From NCBI GenBank assembly GCA_012861695.1, contig JAAOOA010000264.1, forward strand, positions 196,001 to 260,000: a DNA stretch of 64,000 nt, written 5' to 3'. Below are positions 18,441-31,000 of this stretch, one piece after another. Both the position numbers and the translations under genes were made by a program. Origin of the DNA: Trematomus loennbergii (taxonomy: Eukaryota; Chordata; Actinopteri; Perciformes; Nototheniidae). The notes beneath the pieces were generated by a model. The model ran no database searches. It worked only from the letters and a program-made list of their open reading frames with translations, and was not told where the DNA came from. Every line of letters starts with the position of its first letter. The first letter of the stretch is position 1.

Positions 18441-21400
18441 TGACAGCCAGGTTCACTTCCTGCAGCTCCATGTCCTCCTGTCTGTCGGCTGCCCCCTGGT
18501 GGCCTGCAGAGACATGACAGCACAGAGGTGACTACCTGCTCCTCTTCAGGCCCACATCACAGTCCTCTGAACACATGCCTACCTTGCAGACGAAGTAAAG
18601 GCCGCTGGCCAGCAGCAGAGTCAGCAGCTGAACCATCAGCAGGACGACGGCTCGGAGGATCAGAGGTGGGGGATCTGAGGGGACATCAGACATCACAGCA
18701 TGAGGCCAGCAGGCCCACTAACTGCACTCTGGAGGCTTTCAGATGTTTCCCAGAGTGGGACCTCTTTAAAAAGCTCTCAGTGAGACACAGACAGGTGAGA
18801 GACAGACAGGTGAGAGACAGACAGGTGAGAGAGAGACAGGTGAGAGACAGGTGAGAGACAGACAGGTGAGAGACAGACAGATGAGAGACAGACAGGTGAG
18901 AGAGAGACAGTGAGAGACAGGTGAGAGACAGACAGGTGAGAGACAGACAGGTGAGAGACAGGTGAGACACAGACAGGTGAGAGACAGACAGATGAGAGAC
19001 AGACAGGTGAGAGAGAGACAGGTGAGAGACAGGTGAGAGACAGACAGGTGAGAGACAGACAGATGAGAGACAGACAGGTGAGAGACAGACAGACAGGTGA
19101 GAGACAGACAGGAGAGAGAGAGACAGGTGAGAGACAGACAGGTGGACACTGAGCTTACCTGAGACAGGACAGACAACAGTGACAGACAGACAGTGACAGA
19201 CAGGTGACAGACAGACAGGTGTGACACAGACAGGTGGACACTGAGCTTACCTGAGACAGTGACAGACGACAGGTGACAGACAGACAGGTGAGAGACAGAC
19301 AGGTGAGAGACAGACAGGTGGACACTGAGCTTACCTGAGACAGTGACAGACAGACAGTGACAGACAGGTGACAGACAGACAGGTGTGACACAGACAGGTT
19401 GGACACTGAGCTTACCTGAGACAGTGACAGACAGACAGTGACAGACAGACAGGTGACAGACAGACAGGTGAGAGACAGACAGGTGAGAGACAGACAGGTG
19501 AGAGACAGACAGGTGAGAGACAGACAGGTGACAGACAGACAGGTGAGAGACAGACAGGTGAGAGACAGACAGGTAGAGAGAGACAGGTGAGAGACGACAG
19601 GTGAGAGACAGACAGGTGAGAGACAGACAGGAGAGAGAGAGACAGGTGAGAGACAGACAGGTGGACACTGAGCTTACCTGAGACAGTGACAGACAGACAG
19701 TGACAGACAGACAGGTGACAGACAGACAGGTGAGAGACAGACAGGTGAGAGACAGACAGGTGAGAGACAGACAGGTGAGAGACAGACAGGTGACAGACAG
19801 ACAGGTGAGAGACAGACAGGTGAGAGACAGACAGGTGACAGACAGACAGGTGACAGACAGACAGTGACAGACAGACAGGTGACAGACAGACAGGTGACAG
19901 ACAGACAGGTGACAGACAGACAGTGACAGACAGACAGGTGACAGACAGACAGGTGAGAGACAGACAGGTGGACACTGAGCTTACCTGAGACAGTGACAGA
20001 CAGACAGGTGACAGACAGACAGGTGAGAGACAGACAGGTGACAGACAGACAGGTGCACACTGAGCTTACCTGAGACAGTGACAGACAGACAGGTGAGAGA
20101 CAGGTGAGACAGACAGGTGACAGACAGGTGAGAGACAGACAGGTGACAGACAGGTGAGAGACAGACAGGTGACAGACAGACAGGTGAGAGACAGACAGGT
20201 GCACACTGAGCTTACCTGAGACAGTGACAGACAGACAGGTGAGAGACAGACAGGTGCACACTGAGCTTACCTGAGACAGTGACAGACAGACAGGTGAGAG
20301 CAGACAGGTGCACACTGAGCTTACCTGAGACAGTGACAGACAGACAGGTGAGAGACAGACAGGTGAGAGACAGACAGGTGCACACTGAGCTTACCTGAGA
20401 CAGTGACAGACAGCAGACGGCTCTCAGAGGAGAAGTTATGAGAGCGAACCAACAGGTGATAAACACAGCTGTAGTTTCCCTGGTGGGGGGCTCTGCAGCC
20501 GGGAACAGGAAGTGGGCGCTGTGATTGACAGCTGGCTGGGTGTAGTTGTGAGTGGAGGAGCTGAGCAGGAAGGAGCCTCCTGGGTACTGAGGCTGGATGG
20601 AGCAGCTGATGCTGAAGGTGGAGCCTCTGAACACCTGGAACCCCTGCTGCTGGGCCCCGGAGACCCCGTACATGGAGGAGGACACAGAGATGTTGGGCTG
20701 AAGCAGCAGGTCTGTAGACAGGTGAGAGACAGACAGGTGAGAGACAGACAGGTGAGAGAGAGACAGGTGAGAGACAGACAGGTGAGAGACGGACAGGTGA
20801 GAGACAGGTGAGAGACAGACAGGTGAGAGACAGACAGGTGAGAGAGAGACAGGTGAGAGAGAGAGACAGGTGAGAGACAGACAGGTGAGAGACAGACAGG
20901 TGAGAGACGGACAGGTGAGAGACAGGTGAGAGACAGACAGGTGAGAGACAGACAGGTGAGAGACAGGTGAGAGACAGACAGGTGAGAGACAGACAGGTGA
21001 GAGAGAGACAGGTGAGAGACAGACAGGTGAGAGACAGGTGAGAGACAGACAGGTGAGAGACGGACAGGTGAGAGAGACAGGTGAGAGACAGACAGGTGAG
21101 AGACAGGTGAGAGACAGACAGGTGAGAGACAGACAGGTGAGAGACAGGTGAGAGACAGACAGGTGAGAGACAGGTGAGAGCCAGACAGGTGAGAGAGGGA
21201 CAGGTGAGAGTCAGACAGGTGAGAGACAGACGGTGGAGAGAGACAGGTGAGAGACAGACAGGTGAGAGACAGGTGAGAGCCAGACAGGTGAGAGAGGGAC
21301 AGGTGAGAGTCAGACAGGTGAGAGACAGACAGGTGAGAGAGAGATGGACAGGTGAGAGACAGACAGGTGAGAGACAGACAGGTGAGAGTCAGACAGGTGA

Positions 21401-22003
21401 GAGAGAGACAGGTGAGAGAGAGACAGGTGAGAGAGAGACGGACAGGTGAGAGACAGACAGGTGAGAGACAGACAGGTGAGAGAGAGACAGGTGAGAGAGA
21501 GACAGGTGAGAGAGAGACGGACAGGTGAGAGACAGACAGGTGAGAGACAGACAGGTGAGAGACAGACAGGTGAGAGACAGAAAGTGAGAGACAGACAGGT
21601 GAGAGACAGACAGGTGAGAGAGAGACAGGTGAGAGACAGATAGGTGGAGACAGACAGGTGAGAGACAGATAGGTGGAGAGACAGACAGGTGAGAGACAGA
21701 CAGGTGAGAGACAGACAGGTGAGAGACAGACAGGGACAGACAGGTGAGAGACAGACAGGTGAGAGACAGACAGGTGAGAGACAGAAAGATGAGAGACAGA
21801 CAGGTGAGAGACAGACAGGTGAGAGACAGACAGGTGAGAGACAGACAGGTGAGAGACAGACAGGTGAGAAAGAGACAGGTGAGAGACAGACAGGTGAGAG
21901 ACAGACAGGTGAGAGACAGACAGACAGGTGACAGACAGACAGGTGACAGACAGACAGGTGAGAGACAGGTGAGAGAGAGACAGGCGAGAGAGAGACAGGT
22001 GGG

Positions 22004-22045
<42 letters not shown>

Positions 22046-25000
22046 GTGAGAGACAGACAGGTGGACACTGAGCTTACCTGAGACAGTGACAGACGACAGT
22101 GACAGACAGTGACAGACAGACAGGTGAGAGAAAGACAGGTGAGAGACAGACAGGTGGACACTGAGCTTACCTGAGACAGTGACAGACAGACAGGTGAGAG
22201 ACAGACAGGTGAGAGACAGACAGGTGAGAGACAGACAAGTGAGAGACAGCAGGTGAGAGAGAGACAGGTGAGAGAGAGACAGGCGAGAGACAGACAGACA
22301 GACAGACAGGTGAGAGAGAGACAGGCGAGAGAGAGACAAGTGAGAGACAGACAGACAGACAGACAGGTGAGAGACAGACAGGCGAGAGAGAGACAAGTGA
22401 GAGACAGACAGACAGACAGACAGGTGAGAGACAGACAGGCTGCTGCATTACTGTGATGATGGGACTGATGGGCTTACCTGAGCAGGTGAGATTCAGGATG
22501 GAAGGAGAGGGAAGTGACATCGCACACTCCCTCAGAGCAGATCCAGAATGAAGACAGAAAGGATAGATCCACCACCCAGGTCTCCCTGAGGACTCCTCTC
22601 TCTCTCCTACAGAAACAGCAGAGCCACAGTCCAGATCTCTGCAGGCGACTGCTGCTATCTCCAGGTTCCAGTTCTCTCTAACAGCAGCCACTGGTCTCCA
22701 TTCTCCCTCACGTCTCACCTCCAGGTCTCCCTCACAGCGACTGGACCCTCCCTCCAGCCTGACAGGCTCTGAACAGAAACAGGAGAGTGATCAGTAAAAG
22801 AAGAGAGTTCACAGAGAGGGGAAGCCCCGCCCCTTCCTGTGGACCAACATGAGACCTGATTACAGAAACACATGGATGCTCAGCGGAGAGAGAGCAGTCC
22901 TTTCTGGTCCTGTTTGAAGTGTTCCATGTTCAACACAGTCTGAGTCTCTGAAAGAGGATCCTTAACACGGCCAGACCTCAGATGTGGAACTCATGGAACA
23001 ATTCAAACGCTATAAACTGTTCGTCTCTCGCCGCCGTACGTTTCCTCAGAATAAGTTCCCATGGGGACACAGGAAGGGGCGGGGCTTCCCCTCTCTGTCA
23101 GAAAAGAATGAACCACTCACAGCTAGGGATGGGTACGAGCCCCGGTATTAAACGGGCCCCGGGGCTGAATTATTAAAGACCGTGGTACCGTTAAGCTCCG
23201 ACGTTATCGGTCTTTTTATCAGTACTGGAGACATCTAAAAAATATGTCATGTGTATTATTGCTACACAAACATTATATTGCAGTTTTAGTGTCGCCAACT
23301 CCGTTTCTAATACGCAAAAAGACTGCAAAATGCGTCATTTTTTTGTATTTTCGATCTCTCCAATCCAGACGAGAGTCTCTCTCCCCCGTCTGGGTGCGAG
23401 GGGGCGGGGCAGTTTACACACACGCAGCTGCTACATGCAACACACACACACGGAGGAGATGGCGGAGAGAACGCGCTCCGAGGTGTGGTTCAACTTTACC
23501 CGTCTCGCTCGTTGCCTAAAGTGCAATAAGAGTTTAGCATGTCAGGGCGGTAACACGAGCAATTTGTCTAAACATCTTGCAAAAGTGCTCCACCTTCAGA
23601 CGGAGAAATGCACCGGGTTCGACTGTCTCTCTAGTAGCTCTGTAGCCCATCCACGAGTAACGTTTCCACGTCAGGTATATTATGTATGCTAGCAGCAACA
23701 CACGGAGCTAACTCAATGATTCAAACATGGGTTAATGATTAGAGGGAACTGAGTTATTTAGTTTGTTAAAGTTTCAGCCATTCTGTTCACAGTTCTGTCA
23801 TCAGATTTATAATATATTGTTAAAACGTTGTTGTTCTGTTGATGTGAAATATTATGTATTTCATTTAAATAAAAAGCAATGTTAGTTTTGTTCACAATTT
23901 GTTAATTTTCATTTAATTGTTTATTTGAATAGGGACAATGCACATTAATGAACACTTTAGACAAATAATGCTTCAGTGTAAATATGCCGGATTTTAGCTT
24001 TGAGCTAATTTCCATCCGTAGTCCCTGACATACAACATATAGTTAGTTTACCCTCATTTTTCTCTCCAAAAGAACCGATAAGAGTACCGTTAAAAGACCG
24101 GACCGATAAGCGGTATCGATAAAAGTAGTAGTACCGTTAAAACCTTAACGATACCCATCCCTACTCACAGCTCCTCTCTACCTGAGCAGGTGAGGCTAAC
24201 AGCTGTGCCAGGTGAGCAGGTGTTTCTCTCTGAGGCTGAGCTACAGTCCAGGAGAGCAGACTCATGGCCTCCACACTGGAACTCTTTGGTCCCCATTGGA
24301 GCTCCCCTTCTCCATAGAGCGCCCCCTGGAGGACTGAAGGACCCACAGCCCAGCTGCCTGCAGACCACCTGAGCATCCTGCTGGTCAAAGTCAGTCTCAC
24401 ACACTGAGGACCAGGACGGGTTAGACGGGTTCAGAGTTCACCTCCAGTCTGCCTGAGCACAGACCAGTCCCCCCCAGCAGCCTGACAGAGTCTGCAGAGG
24501 ACAGAAGGTCAAACAGAGGTCAAAGACACACCATCAAAGAGATGAAACTATATTTCAGATTCAAACTGGACTCAGTTCCAACATGAGTTGATGATGAACA
24601 ACAGAACACATGTGATAAAACACAGACTGCAGGTACCCTCATCTACATCTGATACCCTCGCAAGTGGTCTCCATTAGTGAACCCTTCCCCTGTGTCTTCA
24701 ACAACACCTCCTCCTCTGCAGACCCTCTGCTCCTTCTGCTCAGCTCCACCTCTGCTCTCACACACTTTCAAAGGTTTCATTCTTACTCTCACATGTGTGT
24801 TTCACATGTGTTATCTGACTGATGTTTGTAAAGACCTTGTTCTTCAACATGGCGTCATCATTGAATTCAAGCTGCTGTTTGTTTATTGATCTCGTGTTTT
24901 CCATTAAATGGTGAATTGTATCATTCTAGAGGGGAGGCTCCAAATAACCCGGTGGGGTTTCATGACTCTTCATATCAGCCGTGCTCCAGGCTGCAAGGAG

Positions 25001-28000
25001 TGAAATGAAATGTAACACTGCTTGTTCCTTTCTTTGGGTTCACATTGATTCATTTTAGAGACACAGAAAGCAGAGAGGCAGATCTGGAGTGAGACGGCCC
25101 CTGCTGGGAGGACGATGGCTCTGGCCTCTAGACGGCCCCTGCTGTGAGGACGATGGCTCTGGCCTCTAGACGGCCCCTGCTGTGAGGACGATGGTTCTGG
25201 CCTCTAGACGCCCCGCTGTGAGGACGATGGCTCTGGCCTCTAGACGGCCCCTGCTGTGAGGACGATGGCTCTGGCCTCTAGACGGCCCCTGCTGTGAGGA
25301 CGATGGTTCTGGCCTCTAGACGGCCCCTGCTGTGAGGATGATGGTTCTGGCCTCTAGACGGCCCCTGCTGTGAGGACGAATGGCTCTGGCCTCTAGACGG
25401 CCCCTGCTGTGAGGACGATGGCTCTGGCCTCTAGACGGCCCTGCTGTGAGGACGATGGCTCTGGCCTCTAGACGGCCCCTGCTGTGAGGATGATGGTTCT
25501 GGCCTCTAGACGGCCCCTGCTGTGAGGACGATGGCTCTGGCCTCTAGACGGCCCCTGCTGTGAGGACGATGGCTCTGGCCTCTAGATGGCCCCTGCTGTG
25601 AGGACGATGGCTCTGGCCTCTAGACGGCCCCTGCTGTGAGGACGATGGTTCTGGTCTCTAGAACGGCCCCTGCTGTGAGGACGATGGCTCTGGCCTCTAG
25701 ACGGCCCTGCTGTGAGGACGATGGTTCTGGTCTCTAGACGGCCCCTGCTGTGAGGACGATGGCTCTGGCCTCTAGACGGCCCCTGCTGTGAGGACGATGG
25801 TTCTGGCCTCTAGACGGCCCCTGCTGTGAGGACGATGGCTCTGGCCTCTAGACGGCCCCTGCTGTGAGGACGATGGTTCTGGCCTCTAGACGGCCCCTGC
25901 TGTGAGGACGATGGTTCTGGCCTCTAGACGGCCCCTGCTGTGAGGACGATGGCTCTGGCCTCTAGACGGCCCCTGCTGTGAGGACGATGGCTCTGGCCTC
26001 TAGACGGCCCCTGCTGTGAGGACGATGGCTCTGGCCTCTAGACGGCCCCTGCTGTGAGGACGATGGCTCTGGCCTCTAGACGGCCCCTGCTGTGAGGACG
26101 ATGGCTCTGGCCTCTAGACGGCCCCTGCTGTGAGGACGATGGCTCTGGCCTCTCCCCTCTCACTCTTTTGAAAACTCTGAACATGGATTCTTGTGACTCT
26201 GTAAATGAGTGCTATATTTTCCTCCTTCCTCTGCGGGGTCTGTGGGACGTCCTACGTTGTGTTTGCGCCGCGCTGCCACTATGTGAGCTCGGTCCAATCA
26301 CAACAGGCCATTTCACGTTGGCCTGTAGTGATTCATTCGTACACTGTTCATCATTTGTTATTTGGTTTGTGTATTTTTAAATTGTAAAAACAAGAAATGA
26401 AAACAATAAATGAAAATGTCACTGATGATGTCACTGATGATGTCACTGACGATGTCACTGATGATGTCACTGATGATGTCACTGATGATGTCACTGATGA
26501 TGTCACTGATGGGCTTACCTGAGCAGGTGAGTTTCAGGATGTGTTTAGAGGAATATGATGATGCACACTCCCTCAGAGCAGATCCAGACGGAACACAGTC
26601 ATAGCTGATCCACCACGCAGGTCTCTTTGAGGACTCCTCTCTCTTTCCCACAGAAACAGCAGAGCCACAGTCGAGGTCTCTGCAGACGGCTCCTGCATCC
26701 TTCAGGTTCCAGGGAGAGTCATAGCCCTCCACTGTCTCCATTCTCCCTGATGTTCCACCTCCAGGTCTCCTGCACAGCGACTCTCTCCTCCCACCAGCCT
26801 AACACCAGGCTCTGGAGAGAAACAAGAGCGTCGTGTCCTTCATTGATATTAGCATGTTTTAATAATGAATCATTTATTCTATTAATACTTCCGAGTGATA
26901 ATCAGATCATTAACTCCAGCTCTCTATAAACCAGTGGTGGAAGTAATAAAGTACATATACTCAAGTACTGTAAGTACAGGTTTGAATTACTTTATTAGAG
27001 TATATCGTTGTATAATACTACTACATCACATGTATTCACAAAATGAGTTTGAGGACTTGGCAGGTTCAATTATTAATAAAACAACTATTGAATGATGAAG
27101 TTCTGTTATGGATAAAGATACCTGGAAGTATAACAAGTCATTAAAGTTCTCTCCACCTTTACCAGCTGCTACATTAAAAGTGATGTTCACATGAATGGAT
27201 CATTGATTAGAATCCAGACTATAATATATCATTATGAAAATAGTCAGACTGTATGAGTCATAATAATGATGGTACTTTAAGCATTATTTGATCCTAATAC
27301 TTTGACCTGAGTACATTTCAATACTGACTTCTTGTAACAGTATTTCTACACTGTGGTATCACTTCTTTGAATCAAGTATAACATCTGACTACTTTCCCCA
27401 CATCTATAAACTAATAGGACCTGGAACATGAAACATGTGATTAAGTGGAGCTAAAAGACAGTTCAATCAGAAAGCAGAACTTAGAGATTAGTAGCATGTT
27501 TCTGTGTGGCTCTGTCATTTGAACCCTTTGGTGAACATGTGCAATATGGCTCTGTGTAGAATGAACCAATCACAGCTCCTCTCTACCTGAGCAGGTGAGG
27601 CTAACAGCTGTGCCAGTGAGCAGGTGTTTCTCTCTGAGGCTGAGCTACAGTCCAGGAGAGCAGACTCATGGCCTCCACACTGGAACTCTTTGGTCCCCAT
27701 TGGAGCCTCCCCTTCTCCATAGAGCGCCCCCTGGAGACTGAAGGAGCCCCACGCCCAGCTGCCTGCAGACCACCTGAGCATCCTGCTGGTCAAAGTCAGC
27801 CTCACACACTGAGGACCAGGACGGGTTAGACGGGTCAGAGTTCACCTCCAGTCTGCCTGAGCACAGACCAGTCCCCCCCAGCAGCCTGACAGAGTCTGAG
27901 AGGACAGAAGGTCAAACAGAGGTCAAAGACACACCATCAAAGAGATGAAACTATATTTTCAGATTCAAACTGGACTCAGTTCCAACATGAGTGATGATGA

Positions 28001-31000
28001 ACAACAGAACACATGTTGATAAGAACACAGACTGCAGGTACCCTCACATCTACATCTGATACCCTCTAGCAATTGGTCTCCATGAGTGAACCCTTCCCCT
28101 GTGTCTTCAACAACACCTCCTCCTCTGCAGACCCTCTGCTCTTGCTCAGCTCCACCTCTGCTCTCACACACTTTCAAAAGGTTTCATTCTTACTCTCACA
28201 TGTGTGTTTCACATGTTTATCTGACTGATGTTTGTAAAGACCTTGTTCTTCAACATGGCGTCATCATTGAATTCAAGCTGCTGTTTGTTTATTGATCTCG
28301 TGTTTTCCATTAAATGGTGAATTGTATCATTTAGAGGTGGAGGCTCCAAATAACCCGGTGGGTTTCATGACTCTTCATATCAGCCGTGCTCCAGGCTGCA
28401 AGGAGTGAAATGAAATGTAACACTGCTTGTTCCTTTCTTTGGGTTCACATTGATTCATTTTAGAGACACAGAAAGCAGAGAGGCAGAATCTGGAGTGAGA
28501 CGGCCCCTGCTGTGAGACGATGGCTTGGCCTCTAGACGGCCCCTGCTGTGAGGACGATGGCTCTGGCCTCTAGACGGCCCCTGCTGTGAGGACGATGGTT
28601 CTGGACTCTAGACGGCCCCTGCTGTGAGGACGATGGCTCTGGCCTCTAGACGGCCCCTGCTGTGAGGAAGATGGTCTCTGGCCTCTAGACGGCCCCTGCT
28701 GTGAGGACGATGGTTCTCTCTAGACGGCCCCTGCTGTGAGGACGATGGTTCTGGCCTCTAGACGGCCCCTGCTGTGAGGACGATGGCTCTGGCCTCTAGA
28801 CGGCCCCTGCTGTGAGGACGATGGCTCTGGCCTCTAGACGGCCCCTGCTGTGAGGACGGTGGCTCTGGCCTCTAGACGGCCCTGCTGTGAGGAGATGGTT
28901 TGGCCTCTAGACGGCCCCTGCTGTGAGGACGATGGCTCTGGCCTCTAGACGGCCCCTGCTGTGAGGACGATGGCTCTGGCCTCTAGACGGCCCCTGCTGT
29001 GAGGACGATGGTTCTGGCCTCTAGACGGCCCCTGCTGTGAGGACGATGGTTCTGGCCTCTAGACGGCCCCTGCTGTGAGGACGATGGTTCTGGCCTCTAG
29101 ACGGCCCCTGCTGTGAGGACGATGGCTCTGGCCTCTAGAACGGCCCCTGCTGTGAGGACAATGGCTCTGGCCTCTAGACGGCCCCTGCTGTGAGGACGAT
29201 GGCTCTGGCCTCTAGACGGCCCCTGCTGTGAGGACGATGGCTCTGGCCTCTAGACGGCCCCTGCTGTGAGGACGATGGCTCTGGCCTCTAGACGGCCCCT
29301 GCTGTGAGGACGATGGTTTGGCCTCTAGACGGCCCCTGCTGTGAGGACGATGGTTCTGGCCTCTAGACGGCCCCTGCTGTGAGGACGATGGCTCTGGCCT
29401 CTAGACGGCCCCTGCTGTGAGGACGATGGCTCTGGCCTCTAGACGGCCCCTGCTGTGAGGACGATGGCTCTGGTCTCTAGACGGCCCTGCTGTGAGGACG
29501 ATGGCTCTGGCCTCTAGACGGCCCTCTGCTGTGAGGACGATGGCTCTGGCCTCTAGACGGCCCTGCTGTTTGTTTGTTTGTAGCCTTTATTTATCCAGGT
29601 TAAAATCCCATTGAGATCAACGATCTCTTTTACAAGGGAGACCTGCGGTACATTGAGTTACACATATAAAAACAAACAGAAAACAAAAAGGACATCACAA
29701 CATAATTACAGGGGTTATACATTAGCATCTATTTACATTTACAGGTATCAATAATATTTCATCCAGTCGTGCTTTAAAATGATGCAAGGAATCAAAATGC
29801 TGAGTTTCAATGTTTTTTGCATGGTGTTCCAAGCCAGAGGAGCAGCGCACATAAAAGCTTTTAGTACCTAAAACAGTCCTAGCACTTGCACATGTAATAA
29901 AAACACATCCTGTGATCTCAGGCAATAGCTACTTGCCACTCTCCGTGAGATCAAGGAGCAGATATAAGAAGGTAGTTACCCAGCATGGCTTTATATAGAA
30001 TATGTACCAATGACTGAGCCTCCGACCAGTAAGTGAAGGCAGACCTGCCTTGGCAATACAGGGTACAGTGATGAGTAAGTGCTTTACAGTTAGTAACAAA
30101 TCTCAGAGCACTGTGATAGGCGGCATCTAACCTTTCCAGGCAATGGGCAGGTGCTTCATGTAGATCACATCACCATAGTCTAGCACAGGTAAAAAGGTCA
30201 CAGTGACTAGCCTTTTCCTGGCTTCAAAAGAGAAACAGGACTTGTTTCTGAAAAAGAAACCTAATCTAACCCTCAGCTTTTTAAGCAGATTAGTGACGTG
30301 AAGTTTAAAAGTAAGACAATCATCAAGCCAGATACCAAGGTATTTATAATAGCTAACCACTTGGAGTACTTGTCCTTGCATAGTCACAATATCCAAAGCA
30401 GTCTCTGGAGTCTTTTTAGCTTTAGAAAAGAGCATTACTTGGTTTTCTCAACATTTAAAAGAAGCTTTAGTTCAGAGAGCTGAGTCTGAATAATGTTAAA
30501 AACAGCCTGTAATTTAACAACAGCCTCCTTAATGGAGGGACCTGCACAGTACATCACGGTGTCATCCGCATAAAAATGCAAAGTAGCTTCATCCACATTT
30601 TCACCTAAACTATTGATGTAGATGGAGAATAAAAGTGGACCTAAAACAGAACCTTGAGGAACACCATTAGCAATGTTCAACCACTCAGAAGACAGCCCAT
30701 CAAAGTGAACACATTGGGACCTTTCAGAGAGGTAGTTCACAAACCACCCCACTGCATGGCTGGATAAGCCAATACTGAGTAGCCTCTGCTTTAAGATGCG
30801 ATGATCGACGGTATCAAACGCTTTGGAAAGGTCAATAAATAGAGCTGCACAACTCTGCTTTTTATCTAAAATACTTGTAATGTCATTCACCACTTTCATT
30901 GTGGCAGTGATGGTGCTATGTTGCTTTCTGAAGCCTGACTGATGTTTAGACAGGATGTCATTTGTACATAAAAACACCTTTACCTGTTCACTCACTAGGC

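Noticed and set aside
13809..22456. Many long ORFs of type [13 protein letters not shown] / [12 protein letters not shown] on both strands
   Set aside because: They are translations of 13-18 bp minisatellite units, open in several frames at once, with no domain or codon structure.
25081..26150. Regular direct repeats that could look like a CRISPR array
   Set aside because: Head-to-tail 38-bp units without unique spacers, in a eukaryotic intron.
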